A stretch of DNA of 64,000 nucleotides, from contig NZ_JQLX01000012.1 in the NCBI RefSeq assembly GCF_000744435.1, forward strand, positions 124,001 through 188,000, read 5' to 3'. A model generated the notes under the pieces. That model was not told the DNA's origin and ran no database searches. It saw nothing but the letters and a program-made list of their open reading frames with translations. The stretch's first letter is position 1; each line of letters opens with the position of its first letter. The stretch is from Hippea jasoniae (lineage in GTDB: Bacteria; Campylobacterota_A; Desulfurellia; Desulfurellales; Hippeaceae). Shown in pieces: positions 50,209-62,043 of this stretch. The position numbers and the translations under genes were made by a program.

Positions 50209-51360
50209 ATGCGATACTTTAAAGGTGTGAAGGCTTTAACTGGCGCAGATAAGAATGAACTTTATCTGTATTTTCATATTCCTTTCTGCTACAAAAAATG
50301 TCCATATTGTGGCTTTTATTCCCTTGAGAAATCTTTTGGCTTAATTGATGATTATGTTGAGGCATTGAAAAGAGAGATAAGTTTGAGCGATTGTAGTGGT
50401 GTGGTAAAGAGCATTTATTTTGGTGGTGGAACTCCGACGGTTTTGAAGCCTTCACATATTGAGGATGTTTTATCTGCAGTACATAAAAAGTTTAGCTGCG
50501 ACATCAAAGAAGCCACTATTGAGGCGGTGCCGTTTATTAAAAAGGGATATTTAAAAGAGCTTGTTGGTTTTGGATTTAACAGGCTAAGTCTGGGTGTGCA
50601 GTCCTTTGATATAAAAAAGCTTAAAAAGCTTGGCAGATGGCATAGTGTTGAAGATAATTACAAGGCAGTTGATGAGGCTGTAAGAAGTGGATTTGAGAAT
50701 ATCAGCTTAGATTTAATGTATGGCGTTAGTGAAGGTGTTGATTTATTTAAAAAAGAGCTGAAAGAAGCTGTGAACCTTGATATTAATCACATTTCAATTT
50801 ACCTTTTGACTATTGATGAACATACTGAGTTTTATAGATTATTTGAAAATGGAAAGCTGGTAATTTCTGATGATGATGAGGCTTGGCTTATGTATAATGA
50901 GGCGTGTAATTTTTTAGAGGCAAACGGTTTTTTGCAGTATGAAATCTCCAATTTTGCAAAAAAGGGATTTAGAAGCATCCATAACTGTGCATACTGGGAG
51001 TTTAAAAATTACTTAGGGTTTGGGGCATCGGCAAGCTCGTTTTGTAATAAACAGAGGTTTAAAAATAAGGAAGATGTGCTAAATTACATGAAGGATCCAC
51101 TCTCCTGCAGGGTTGTTGAGGAAAATCTCAAAGATGATGAGCTTTTAAAAGAGGCTTTTGTGTTTGGTTTAAGAAAAACAGATGGAGTAAGTATAAAAGA
51201 ATTTGAGGATAGATTTGGAGTGGATTTGCTTGATTATTATAAGGATCAATTGAATTATTTTAAAACTGCAGGTATGATAGAGATAAAGGGCGGGAGGATA
51301 TTTTTAAGTTCAAACAGTGCTAAATTTGTGTCTAATTATATTTTAAGCGATTTTTTATAA
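50209..51360 (+). CDS. hemW: HemW-like radical SAM protein
   Basis: Radical SAM protein of the HemN/HemW group; HemW is thought to insert heme into proteins rather than oxidise coproporphyrinogen. The 383 residues carry the radical SAM motif C27xxxC31xxC34 (FCYKKCPYCGFYS) and the HNxxYW motif at about His258 that marks HemW rather than HemN. The first 20 residues lack a good ribosome site, and the ATG sits where a promoter would start transcription. Identification to HemW is by these motifs and length. Confidence 0.9.
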   Translation: MRYFKGVKALTGADKNELYLYFHIPFCYKKCPYCGFYSLEKSFGLIDDYVEALKREISLSDCSGVVKSIYFGGGTPTVLKPSHIEDVLSAVHKKFSCDIKEATIEAVPFIKKGYLKELVGFGFNRLSLGVQSFDIKKLKKLGRWHSVEDNYKAVDEAVRSGFENISLDLMYGVSEGVDLFKKELKEAVNLDINHISIYLLTIDEHTEFYRLFENGKLVISDDDEAWLMYNEACNFLEANGFLQYEISNFAKKGFRSIHNCAYWEFKNYLGFGASASSFCNKQRFKNKEDVLNYMKDPLSCRVVEENLKDDELLKEAFVFGLRKTDGVSIKEFEDRFGVDLLDYYKDQLNYFKTAGMIEIKGGRIFLSSNSAKFVSNYILSDFL

Positions 51361-51369
51361 GGAGCGGTT

Positions 51370-52443
51370 ATGGCAGATAGATTCTTCAGAGGAGAAAAAC
51401 TTATAGACAGAGAAAAAGAGATAAATTTTCTTGTTGATTGGTTTAATGCTTTACCAAAAGAAATATTATGGATCTATGGTCCTAAATCATCGGGCAAAAC
51501 AACAATTGTAGAGTATGTTGTTGAAAAAGAGCTATTTGAGGATTTTGATCAGCTAAAACCAAAGAAAAATTACTGGGTTAAGTATATGAATCTAAGGGGA
51601 TACTTGATTACAAATTACAACTCGTTTCTTGAGGCTTTCATAAAACCTACAGATAAAAAAATAAAAGAAAAAAAGAAGATTAATGCCCGTATGTCTGTGG
51701 GTATATTTGAGATAGAAGCCGAGATTTTAAAAGAAATTAAAAACAGAGAAAAAGATCTGTTTAATGTGATGATAGGAGAAATAAGTAAACTTGCAAAGCA
51801 TAAAAGAGTAATAATAATTATTGACGAGATTCAAACTTTAGAGGATATTTACATAAATGGAGAAAAAGAACTTCTCAAGGAATTCTTGAATTTTTGTGTG
51901 AGGTTAACTAAAGAACTCCATATATCGCATGTTGCTATTATTTCTTCCAATACTGTTTTTATAGATAAAATCTACAACGACGCAAAACTAAAACTAACAA
52001 GTGAGTTTTATAAAGTTGACCATCTACCCTTTGAAATTGTTTATGATTGGCTAACCTCTGAAGGCTTCAAAAAGAATGATATAGATATGATTTACTACTA
52101 CCTTGGTGGATGTATACCGCTTTTGCAGAAGTTGAAGAGAAATATAGGTGAGTTTAAAAATCTCAAAGAGTATCTTGAACACCAGCAATGGCTGGCATAC
52201 ACTGAGATAATGCATTTTATGAATTTCTCTGGTAAAGTTAGTAAAGAAGATAGGAAGATATTTGAAGATATTGCATCCTCTATAGTAAAAAACGGCTACT
52301 TTATCCCAGACAGTGATAAGTATACCAGGGTTATAGACACCTTTGCTTCAGCAGAAATCCTCTTCTTCGACCCGCTAAGTCTGAAGGTAGTGGGTAACAA
52401 CAGGCTCTATGAAAAGGCTATGGAGCTGTTAGTAAAAGGATAA
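51370..52443 (+). CDS. Archaeal-type ATPase (AAA-ATPase_2 family)
   Basis: A 357-residue P-loop ATPase of the kind abundant in archaea and in thermophilic bacteria, with unknown function. Walker A GPKSSGKTT (residues 37-45, Lys43), Walker B VIIIIDEIQTLE at about 146-157, and a C-terminal winged-helix-like region (about 260-357, SGKVSKEDRKIFEDIASSI). A good GGAG site precedes the ATG. It has no partner gene here. Its lineage pattern in other genomes suggests frequent transfer. Confidence 0.83.
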   Translation: MADRFFRGEKLIDREKEINFLVDWFNALPKEILWIYGPKSSGKTTIVEYVVEKELFEDFDQLKPKKNYWVKYMNLRGYLITNYNSFLEAFIKPTDKKIKEKKKINARMSVGIFEIEAEILKEIKNREKDLFNVMIGEISKLAKHKRVIIIIDEIQTLEDIYINGEKELLKEFLNFCVRLTKELHISHVAIISSNTVFIDKIYNDAKLKLTSEFYKVDHLPFEIVYDWLTSEGFKKNDIDMIYYYLGGCIPLLQKLKRNIGEFKNLKEYLEHQQWLAYTEIMHFMNFSGKVSKEDRKIFEDIASSIVKNGYFIPDSDKYTRVIDTFASAEILFFDPLSLKVVGNNRLYEKAMELLVKG

Positions 52444-52471
52444 TTTAAACCTTACATGGTTAGTATTTGAA

Positions 52472-52499
52472 TTGACAAAGATAAACTTTTGATTATAAT
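52472..52499 (+). promoter_or_regulatory. Sigma-70 promoter of tRNA-Leu (and likely metK)
   Basis: TTGACA (52472-52477), a 16-base spacer and TATAAT (52494-52499), both perfect consensus, with the tRNA starting 13 bases after the -10 box. One of the strongest promoters in the window. Confidence 0.85.
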
Positions 52500-52511
52500 C
52501 ACTTCAAAAGT

Positions 52512-52599
52512 GCCGAAGTGGCGGAATTGGCAGACGCGCTAGATTCAGGGTCTAGTGGGCTTTACGCCCGTAGGGGTTCGACCCCCCTCTTCGGCACCA
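52512..52599 (+). tRNA. tRNA-Leu (anticodon CAG)
   Basis: Class II tRNA. Acceptor stem GCCGAAG pairs with CTTCGGC, then discriminator A and an encoded CCA (52597-52599). Anticodon stem CTAGA/TCTAG with loop TTCAGGG gives anticodon CAG, reading CUG. A variable arm follows (TGGGCTTTACGCCCGT), and the T arm GGGGTTCGACCCCCC. Preceded by a consensus promoter and followed by metK within 24 bases. Confidence 0.95.
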
Positions 52600-52623
52600 T
52601 TTTTTTGTATAGAGGAGTTGGCT

Positions 52624-55043
<2,420 letters not shown>

Positions 55044-55055
55044 AAGGAGTTAAAG

Positions 55056-56090
55056 ATGAAAGAGAAAGTTTTGGATGAGCTGAAAAAGGTTTTTTATCCG
55101 GGTAAAACGCATAGTGTGCTTCAGGAAGGAATTATCGATGATGTAGTTGTTGAGGGCAATAAAGTTGTTGTCAAAATAAAAACTCAGGAAAAAAATCAGG
55201 CCGTTATTGATATGCTCAAACGCAGCATACCGATTGCGTTAAAGAAATTGGACGGCGTTGAAGATGTAGAGCTTGTTATTGAAAAGGTTGTTGATGCTAA
55301 AGATAAGATTTCGGATATTCGCTATGTGATTGCAACAACAAGTGGTAAAGGTGGCGTGGGTAAAACCACTGTTAGTGTTAATACAGCGCTTGCACTTTCA
55401 AAGTTTGGATATAAAGTTGGCCTGCTTGATGCTGATATCTACGGACCCAATGTTCCAACAATGATGGGGATTGAGGGTGTTCCTGTTACACTTGATCCAA
55501 ATCACAAGGATAAAATCCTTCCTATAGAAAAATACGGTATTAAGGTTATCTCTATTGGAAACCTTGTTCCAAAGGATGCTGCTGTAATCTGGCGAGGAGC
55601 TTTGATTCATAAGGCGATTCAACAGTTTTTAGAGGATGTCAGTTGGGGGAAACTTGACTTTCTGGTTGTTGATTTGCCACCCGGTACTGGAGATGCACAG
55701 TTGACGCTTGCGCAGGAGACAAAGGTTAGCGGTGGAATAATTGTTATTACACCCCAAAATGTTGCAATGAGCGATGCTTATAAGGCAAACGATTTCTTTG
55801 AAAGGCTAAATATCCCTGTTTTAGGAGTTATAGAAAACATGAGCTATTTTATCTGCCCACACTGTGGAGCAAGAACCGATATCTTTGACCACGGTGGTGC
55901 AAGGCGTTTTGCAGAGGATAAAGGCTTAACTTTTTTGGGCGAGATTCCGATAGATGTTGAGGTAAGAGAGGGTGCAGATAAGGGTAAACCGATTGTTGTA
56001 GCAGATCCCACCTCTCCTATAACCCAGGCATTTGAGGATGTGGCAAGGAATATTATCGAAAGGGTTAAAGAGCTGAATCAGGAGGGTTAG
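55056..56090 (+). CDS. mrp: Mrp/ApbC-type Fe-S cluster carrier ATPase
   Basis: P-loop NTPase that assembles and transfers 4Fe-4S clusters. The 344 residues have an N-terminal DUF59/MIP18-like domain (1-80), deviant Walker A at residues 96-105 (SGKGGVGKTT), switch motifs (DADIYGPNVP, DLPPGTGD), and the cluster-binding CPHC at Cys267/Cys270. It follows ahcY by 12 bases. It fits an Fe-S-rich, anaerobic lifestyle. Confidence 0.94.
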   Translation: MKEKVLDELKKVFYPGKTHSVLQEGIIDDVVVEGNKVVVKIKTQEKNQAVIDMLKRSIPIALKKLDGVEDVELVIEKVVDAKDKISDIRYVIATTSGKGGVGKTTVSVNTALALSKFGYKVGLLDADIYGPNVPTMMGIEGVPVTLDPNHKDKILPIEKYGIKVISIGNLVPKDAAVIWRGALIHKAIQQFLEDVSWGKLDFLVVDLPPGTGDAQLTLAQETKVSGGIIVITPQNVAMSDAYKANDFFERLNIPVLGVIENMSYFICPHCGARTDIFDHGGARRFAEDKGLTFLGEIPIDVEVREGADKGKPIVVADPTSPITQAFEDVARNIIERVKELNQEG

Positions 56091-56759
56091 ATGGGTATAT
56101 TTGACCTATTTAGAAAATCTCCCTTTATAGCCTTGAGGGAGATGATGAAAGAGGTATTGGAATGCACTTCAAGGATTCCGCAACTCTATAAGGCCTTTAT
56201 GGATGGTGATGAGAAAGAGGTTGAAAGGATAGCAAAAGAGATATCAGATCATGAATTTCAAACAGATAATATAAAAAACAGCATAAGACAGAGTCTTCCA
56301 AATAGTATCTTTATGCCTGTAGCCCGCGGTGATGTGCTGCAGATAATAACATCGATGGATGCAATTGCAGATAAAACAGAAGACCTGGGCGTCTTGATGA
56401 GCTTTAAAATCATAAAAGTACCCGATGAGCTTAAAGATAAAATTGATGAATTTATTAAAGCTGTATTGGATGTTGTAGAGTTGTCCAGTAATGTTATAGA
56501 TGAATTGGAGGCATTGAGAGAGGCAGGATTTGCAGGACCAGAAGCAAAAACAGTTATTGATCTATTGGATAAAGTAAATGAAAGTGAGCATAAAACTGAT
56601 GTGCTTCAATATAACCTTACAAAGATCGTAATAAATAGATCAGGGGAATTAGATTGTGCTTCGCTGATGTTATGGATGAAGATTTTAGAGACAACTGGTG
56701 ATATTGCCAATGCAGCCGAAAAAATGGCAAATAGAATCAGGTTGATAATCTCACAATGA
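56091..56759 (+). CDS. DUF47 (PhoU-like) protein partnered with the Pit transporter
   Basis: A 222-residue all-helical protein of the TIGR00153/DUF47 family, PhoU-like, commonly encoded next to Pit phosphate transporters. The start MGIFDLFRKSPF is typical, as is the DHEFQTDNIKNSIRQSL segment. It likely binds metal and regulates the transporter. The start immediately follows the mrp stop, and the end overlaps pit by 4 bases. Confidence 0.9.
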   Translation: MGIFDLFRKSPFIALREMMKEVLECTSRIPQLYKAFMDGDEKEVERIAKEISDHEFQTDNIKNSIRQSLPNSIFMPVARGDVLQIITSMDAIADKTEDLGVLMSFKIIKVPDELKDKIDEFIKAVLDVVELSSNVIDELEALREAGFAGPEAKTVIDLLDKVNESEHKTDVLQYNLTKIVINRSGELDCASLMLWMKILETTGDIANAAEKMANRIRLIISQ

Positions 56760-58003
56760 GCCCCTTAATCGTTATTTTACTTGCCGCAGCTTTTGGATTC
56801 TATATGGCCTGGAATATAGGCGCTAACGATGTTGCAAATGCAATGGGTACAAGTGTTGGCGCAAGGAGTTTGTCTTTCAGGCAGGCTATTATTGTAGCGG
56901 CTATTTTTGAATTTACAGGTGCCATGCTTGTGGGCAACCATGTTAGTTTGACTGTGGCAAAAGGTATTGTGTCACCTGCTGCATACAGTAAAGATGCGTT
57001 GGTGTTTGCTCTGGGTATGCTTGCAACACTCCTTGCTGCAGCCCTGTGGGTAAATATGGCAACAAAATTGGGAATGCCAGTGTCCACAACCCACTCAATT
57101 GTCGGTGGTGTAATGGGATTTGGTATAGTTACGCACGGTCTTGCATCGATTGAGTGGGGAAAGGTTATAACTATTGTTGCAAGCTGGATTGTCTCACCAA
57201 TCAGCGGTGGTATTATATCGTTTTTTATTTTTCTTTTTATATCAAAGAAGATTTTAGCCGATGATAAACCGGTTGTTGCAGCCAAAAAATACGCTCCCTT
57301 TCTGGCTTTTTTGGTGTCTATGGTGCTTGTATTTTCAATGCTTTATAAAGGACTAAAAAACCTGCACTTAAACTTTAGTTTTACACACGCTTTATTGATA
57401 GCAATTGCTGTTAGTATCGTTTTTTATGCTGTTATTTATAAAATTGTTGACAACATACCGGTTGATGCTACCCTGCCCTACAAAAGAAGATTCCCTCAGG
57501 TTGAGCGTGTGTTTGCTATCCTGCAGGTTATAACTGCATCTTATATGGCATTTTCTCATGGTGCAAATGATGTTGCAAATGCTGTTGGTCCACTGATGGG
57601 AGCTGTTTATGCATCTGCTTTGACTGCCCATAAAGCACTTTCCATGCCTATATGGGTGTTGAGTGTTGGTGCGGTTGGCATAGTGGCGGGTCTTTCGATG
57701 TATGGGTATAAGGTTATATTGGTTGTTGGAAGAAAGATAACAGACATGACACCATCAAGGGGATTTGCAGCCGAATTTGGGGCAGCCACTACAGTTCTTG
57801 TTTGTTCCAAGATGGGTCTTCCTATCTCTACTACCCACACACTTGTGGGTTCAGTTATTGGCGTTGGACTGGCAAGAGGTATAGGTGCTTTGAATCTAAA
57901 GGTTTTGAAGGATATTGTTGTTTCCTGGCTTTTAACCCTGCCTATTGCAGCTGCTTTATCTGCCGCTATATTTCTTTCTCTTAAAGGTCTCTTTGTTGGA
58001 TAA
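56756..58003 (+). CDS. pit: Inorganic phosphate transporter, Pit family
   Basis: Low-affinity phosphate/proton or phosphate/sodium symporter, 415 residues with about ten helices. The two PiT signature copies, GANDVANAMGTSVG near the start and HGANDVANAVGPLMG in the second half, are both present, with STTHSIVGG and STTHTLVGS following each. It overlaps the DUF47 gene (4 bases) and gppA (1 base). Confidence 0.95.
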   Translation: MSPLIVILLAAAFGFYMAWNIGANDVANAMGTSVGARSLSFRQAIIVAAIFEFTGAMLVGNHVSLTVAKGIVSPAAYSKDALVFALGMLATLLAAALWVNMATKLGMPVSTTHSIVGGVMGFGIVTHGLASIEWGKVITIVASWIVSPISGGIISFFIFLFISKKILADDKPVVAAKKYAPFLAFLVSMVLVFSMLYKGLKNLHLNFSFTHALLIAIAVSIVFYAVIYKIVDNIPVDATLPYKRRFPQVERVFAILQVITASYMAFSHGANDVANAVGPLMGAVYASALTAHKALSMPIWVLSVGAVGIVAGLSMYGYKVILVVGRKITDMTPSRGFAAEFGAATTVLVCSKMGLPISTTHTLVGSVIGVGLARGIGALNLKVLKDIVVSWLLTLPIAAALSAAIFLSLKGLFVG

Positions 58004-58926
58004 TGAGAGCAGCATCAATTGATATTGGAACAAACACTATCAGATTGGCAATAGTTGAAAAAGATAAAAATTGTAATTTTAAGTTTCTATTAAGAAAAGG
58101 CAAAATAGCACGACTTGGTGAGGATATTGCAAAAACACACCTATTAAAACCTCAGGCTATAGATAGAGCTATAGCAGTTTTAAAACAATATAAAGCTATT
58201 ATAGATAGTTATAAGGTCGAGAAAGTTTTTTGTCTTGCAACATCTGCAACAAGGGAGGCAGAAAACTCAGAATTATTTATTAATAAGGCTAAAGAGTTAG
58301 GTTTTGATATAGAGATTATTGATGGAAAGAAGGAGGCCTTTTTAACACATCTTTGTATTATTTACTTTTTAAGGGAAGTATTAGCCAATAAATCGTGGGT
58401 TGCAGTTGATATAGGCGGGGGTTCAACTGAATTTATATTTAGCCGTGGTTTTGAGCTTATAGATAGCTTTAGTGTGCCATTGGGTGTTGTAAAGCTGCTT
58501 GAAATGTTTATTAGACATGATCCACCTCAAGAAAGTGAGCTGAACGAGGCATGCGATTATTTTATCGATAACCTAAAGCGCTTTGTTAAAAGCGATTTTA
58601 ATATTGATTGTTTTGTGGCCAATGCAGGCACGCCTACAACGCTTGCTGCAATAAAATTGGGTCTTGTTGAGTATGACTATTATGCCACAGAGGGTCTTGA
58701 GTTGAGCAAGGATTTTATTGAAAAAATCATAGATGAAATGTTAAAATATAATTCGGATAAATTACTTGAGGTTTATCCTATTTTGCAAAAGGGTCGGGAG
58801 GATGTTATAGTCTTGGGGGCTTATCTATTAAAAAGATTGCTTGAGTTTTTTGGGATGGAAAGTGTTGTTGTAACAAACGGATCTTTAAGAGAGGGTATTT
58901 TTATAGAAAGGTTGTGTGATGGATAA
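58003..58926 (+). CDS. Ppx/GppA phosphatase family protein
   Basis: Exopolyphosphatase or pppGpp phosphatase with ASKHA fold. The 307 residues start RAASIDIGTNTIRLAIVE and show the phosphate-binding motifs VAVDIGGGSTEFIF and VANAGTPTTLAAI, plus VTNGSLREG near the end. This is the short single-domain form. It shares the pit start/stop overlap, so phosphate transport, storage and signalling are grouped here. Ppx or GppA cannot be told apart by eye. Confidence 0.9.
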   Translation: MRAASIDIGTNTIRLAIVEKDKNCNFKFLLRKGKIARLGEDIAKTHLLKPQAIDRAIAVLKQYKAIIDSYKVEKVFCLATSATREAENSELFINKAKELGFDIEIIDGKKEAFLTHLCIIYFLREVLANKSWVAVDIGGGSTEFIFSRGFELIDSFSVPLGVVKLLEMFIRHDPPQESELNEACDYFIDNLKRFVKSDFNIDCFVANAGTPTTLAAIKLGLVEYDYYATEGLELSKDFIEKIIDEMLKYNSDKLLEVYPILQKGREDVIVLGAYLLKRLLEFFGMESVVVTNGSLREGIFIERLCDG

Positions 58927-59236
58927 CACAAGAAAGGATATTTATATCAAATTAAAAGAGAATGCAGAAAATCTAAGAGAGTTGCTTGATAAAAAAGAGT
59001 TTAACCTTGCAGAGGTAGATAAACTGTTCAGACAGAGAAATAATCTATTTTATCAGCTGAAGGATTTATTTGTTTTAAAAGAAGCAGATGAAGAGGAGCT
59101 TAAGTTTGTGGAGGGAATGATAAATGACAACAATGATTTACTTAAAAAAATTACCAGAAAGAAGGAGATAATGCAGGGTGAGTTTAATAAAAAGAAGTCT
59201 GATGCCAACAAGATTTCAACTTATTTAAAAGGCTAA
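58919..59236 (+). CDS. Small coiled-coil protein, unknown function
   Basis: A 105-residue, highly charged helical protein (start ATG 58919; GTG 58916 also possible) starting MDNTRKDIYIKLKEN and ending NKISTYLKG. Size and heptads are reminiscent of FlgN/FliT-type flagellar chaperones, but no sequence signature supports this. It overlaps gppA by 8 bases and precedes the isochorismatase gene. Confidence 0.65.
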   Translation: MDNTRKDIYIKLKENAENLRELLDKKEFNLAEVDKLFRQRNNLFYQLKDLFVLKEADEEELKFVEGMINDNNDLLKKITRKKEIMQGEFNKKKSDANKISTYLKG

Positions 59237-59248
59237 AGGGGGTGATTT

Positions 59249-59821
59249 ATGTTTGCAAAAGAGGATTGTTTGCTGGTTGTTATCGATATGCAGGAAAAAC
59301 TATGCAAAGTAATGAAAAACCTTGACAGAACAGTGAAAAACATAAGATTGCTGATTGAGGCAGCTCATGAGTTTAATATGCCAGTGATTTATACAGAGCA
59401 ATACCCCAAGGGTCTTGGTGAGACTATAGAGCCTCTAAAGTCTCTTCTTGTTGATTATTCAGCAGAGAGATTTGATAAAATGTCTTTTTCTGCCTTAAAG
59501 ATAGATGAAATTAATAATAGAATTAAACAAACTGGTAAGAAAACCATTATTCTCACAGGTATAGAATCGCATATATGTGTCTTATCGACAGCTGTAGATT
59601 TAAAAGCTGAGGGTTATAATGTTGTTGTTGCCAAAGATGCAACTACATCAAGAGAGGATGAGTTTTATCAAACGGCCATGGATTTTTACAACTCTGAAGG
59701 TATTGCCGTTGTGCCTGCAGAAACACTTGTTTTTTACTGGCTTGAATTTGCAGGAACAGATTCGTTTAAAAAGCTGCAAAAGATTATACTGGGTAAAGCA
59801 CATAGAATTAGCGTTGTTTGA
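59249..59821 (+). CDS. Isochorismatase-family hydrolase
   Basis: A 190-residue cysteine hydrolase of the isochorismatase/nicotinamidase superfamily. The Asp of VVIDMQEKL, a Lys around the middle (RFDKMSFSAL), and the nucleophile Cys in GIESHICVLSTA form the catalytic triad. Substrate is unknown; nicotinamidase-type or YcaC-like roles are possible. AGGGGG site before ATG. The glycosyltransferase gene begins inside its end. Confidence 0.88.
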   Translation: MFAKEDCLLVVIDMQEKLCKVMKNLDRTVKNIRLLIEAAHEFNMPVIYTEQYPKGLGETIEPLKSLLVDYSAERFDKMSFSALKIDEINNRIKQTGKKTIILTGIESHICVLSTAVDLKAEGYNVVVAKDATTSREDEFYQTAMDFYNSEGIAVVPAETLVFYWLEFAGTDSFKKLQKIILGKAHRISVV

Positions 59822-61337
59822 GCGTTTTTTTAAAGATAAAAAATCAATTTTTTTATACTCTTTTGTGCTATTCAGTATAGGGGCATTTTATACCTCACTT
59901 TTTCCGCCGGATGAGCCAAAATATGTAGATGCAGCCCTCAGAATGATTTCTAATCACAACTACATTATCCCGTTTTTTAATTGCCATGTGAGGTTTGATA
60001 AACCAATTCTATTTTACTGGGAGCTTGTTGCATCTTTTAAGCTGTTTTTTGTTAACTATTTTATAAATAAAGGTATTGATCCAGCTGGCATTATAGAGTA
60101 TGCTTCACGACTGCCAAGTATAATCGCTGCCTCTTTTAGTAGTATTTTTGTTTATAAACTCTCAAAAAAACTATTTGATGATGATAATATTGCAAAATTT
60201 GCCGTTTTAGGTTTTATATCAAACGGTTTCTTTATTTACCTGCCAAGAGCAGCCACGCCGGATATGAGTTTAACCTTTTTTGCTTTGGCAGCGCTTTATT
60301 ACTTTATTGAAGAGCGTTTTATTATAGCATGGATTTTAACTGCCCTATCCTTCTTAACCAAAGGCCCTATAGGTCCTGTTATGGTTGGTGTAACCTACAT
60401 CATCTATTTGATTTTGGTATCGAATGAAAATCCCATTAAAAAATTTTTTGAAAAAAAGAATCTTACTGGTTTTGCAATATTCTTTATTGTTGGTTTGCCC
60501 TGGTATGTGGCAGTATATAAGATGTATGGTTATGAATTTATCAATAAATTTTTACTCTATCACAACATTGAACGATTTACAGGCACAGCCCATCAGCATC
60601 CCCGCTCGTTTTTTTACTACTTTCCCGTTGTTGTTGGTGTTGTTTATCTGTGGTATCCTTTTGTTTACGATATTGTAAAATCTTTTGATTTTAAAGATAA
60701 GTTTAACAGGTTTCTGATTTTGTGGTTTTTGTGGATTTTTCTATTTTTTTCCATTTCTGCCAATAAACTTGCTCATTATATAGCATTTGGCACCATCCCA
60801 CTTTCTATTATTTTTGGCAGATATATCTTATCGTCAAAGCAAACCTTAATAAGGGCAAAAATTTTTTTTGTTATTGAATTTTTAGCTGCAATGTTTTCTG
60901 CCTATTATTTTTATAAAATCCATTATGCATTTGTTGGTTACTGGTTGCTATTTGGCTTGTTTGTTGTGGCTTTACTTAATTTTCAAAAAACGCCACAAAA
61001 GGTTGTGTTTTATAAAACAGTTGCAATAACCGTTGCTTTTGGTGTATTGCTTCTGCAGCTTGATAGCCTAAGAGCTGAGAAAAAAATCTGGAGAATGGTA
61101 AAGTTTGAGCATGCAAGGGTTTATCAATTTGCCGTTTTTAACGAATCGTTTGTAGCATATACAAGGCATTGTTTAAGAGAGATTCGCAATCCTGCCCTTT
61201 TTGGTAAATTAAAAGGAAGCTTTTATATCTACACCAGACCAAAGTATTTAAAATATCTCTCATTTAAATACAAAATTGCTTATAGATTTTTTGAAAACGG
61301 CAGAACAACCCTGCTGTTGAGGGTTGATAATGGATGA
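59814..61337 (+). CDS. ArnT-like family 39/83 glycosyltransferase
   Basis: Integral-membrane glycosyltransferase using a polyprenyl-phosphate sugar donor. Roughly 507 residues with 11-12 helices. The catalytic region is PPDEPKYVDAALRMI near the start, with RFDKPILFYW following, and THQHPRSFFYYFP in the periplasmic region; these are ArnT/PMT family features. The long open frame to 59619 overlaps the isochorismatase gene and lacks relevant homology; TTG 59814 is the likely start. Acceptor (lipid A or other) is unknown. Confidence 0.85.
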   Translation: MFERFFKDKKSIFLYSFVLFSIGAFYTSLFPPDEPKYVDAALRMISNHNYIIPFFNCHVRFDKPILFYWELVASFKLFFVNYFINKGIDPAGIIEYASRLPSIIAASFSSIFVYKLSKKLFDDDNIAKFAVLGFISNGFFIYLPRAATPDMSLTFFALAALYYFIEERFIIAWILTALSFLTKGPIGPVMVGVTYIIYLILVSNENPIKKFFEKKNLTGFAIFFIVGLPWYVAVYKMYGYEFINKFLLYHNIERFTGTAHQHPRSFFYYFPVVVGVVYLWYPFVYDIVKSFDFKDKFNRFLILWFLWIFLFFSISANKLAHYIAFGTIPLSIIFGRYILSSKQTLIRAKIFFVIEFLAAMFSAYYFYKIHYAFVGYWLLFGLFVVALLNFQKTPQKVVFYKTVAITVAFGVLLLQLDSLRAEKKIWRMVKFEHARVYQFAVFNESFVAYTRHCLREIRNPALFGKLKGSFYIYTRPKYLKYLSFKYKIAYRFFENGRTTLLLRVDNG

Positions 61338-62043
61338 AAAAAATGCACACCAGAAGCTTTTAAAATTTATGGAAAATGAATATAAAGGAGAGGATATAAG
61401 GTTTTGTTCAGCTTACCTGTTTGGAGACTCAAAGTTTATCGAAAAACACAGGCTTCTTGCTGATGAGTTTAATAAAAGGGCTATCATTCAAAGGCCTAAT
61501 ATTATTTATGTCAGATGCGATGTTGATTTGATGATAAACGGCATAAACCTTAAAGAGCTTACTCAAAAACTCACGCTTGCTGCTTTTTTTGGTGGTAGAA
61601 TTGAAACCTTAAAAGTTAGTAAAGCTACAGTTGTTATCTCTGAAAACCTGTCTTTTTTTATGAGTGCAAATCCCAACAACGCTATTTTTCTGTATAACAA
61701 AGGTTTTCATCTAACAAAGCAAATAACGGCATTTGTAAAAAGGCTTCCTTATGAAAAATTGATTTTTTTTGGCGATGCGGACGCAAACGGTATTGCCATA
61801 TACAATAGTTTCAAAGAAAATTTTAAAGATATCGAGTTTTATCCAGATTTTGAAACGATTGAGTTTGTGATGGAAAATTTTTATGATAAACTACCAGCGT
61901 TAAATAATACAGACAATTTGAACTTCAACCATTTAGAAGATGTTTTTGAGTATCTGAAGATGAAGAACAAAAAGATAGAACAGGAGTTTTTGCAGGTATT
62001 ATTTGCAAAAGGGGGTCTTAAAAAACCGTTATGGATTGGATAG
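61330..62043 (+). CDS. Orphan JetD-like (DUF2220) TOPRIM-type protein
   Basis: A 237-residue protein matching the C-terminal DUF2220 domain of JetD, the nuclease-like subunit of Wadjet anti-plasmid systems. The motifs are LFGDSKFIE (residues 31-39), the acidic SENLSFF (Glu105), and the TOPRIM-type FFGDADANGIAIY (Asp149, Asp151, Gly154). The DUF3322 N-terminal domain and any jetA, jetB or jetC genes are absent. The start is ATG 61330 after GAGGG. It overlaps the glycosyltransferase end by 8 bases and the oxidoreductase start by 13. A role in DNA cleavage is inferred only from the motifs. Confidence 0.72.
   Translation: MDEKNAHQKLLKFMENEYKGEDIRFCSAYLFGDSKFIEKHRLLADEFNKRAIIQRPNIIYVRCDVDLMINGINLKELTQKLTLAAFFGGRIETLKVSKATVVISENLSFFMSANPNNAIFLYNKGFHLTKQITAFVKRLPYEKLIFFGDADANGIAIYNSFKENFKDIEFYPDFETIEFVMENFYDKLPALNNTDNLNFNHLEDVFEYLKMKNKKIEQEFLQVLFAKGGLKKPLWIG

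Noticed and set aside
52555-52623. metK reading frame extended back to 52555
   Set aside because: The extension runs inside tRNA-Leu, while a GAGGAG ribosome site and the normal MetK N-terminus place the start at 52624.
59619-59813. Glycosyltransferase frame open from 59619
   Set aside because: It lies inside the isochorismatase gene in another frame and has no transmembrane or family features; TTG 59814 is the likely start.
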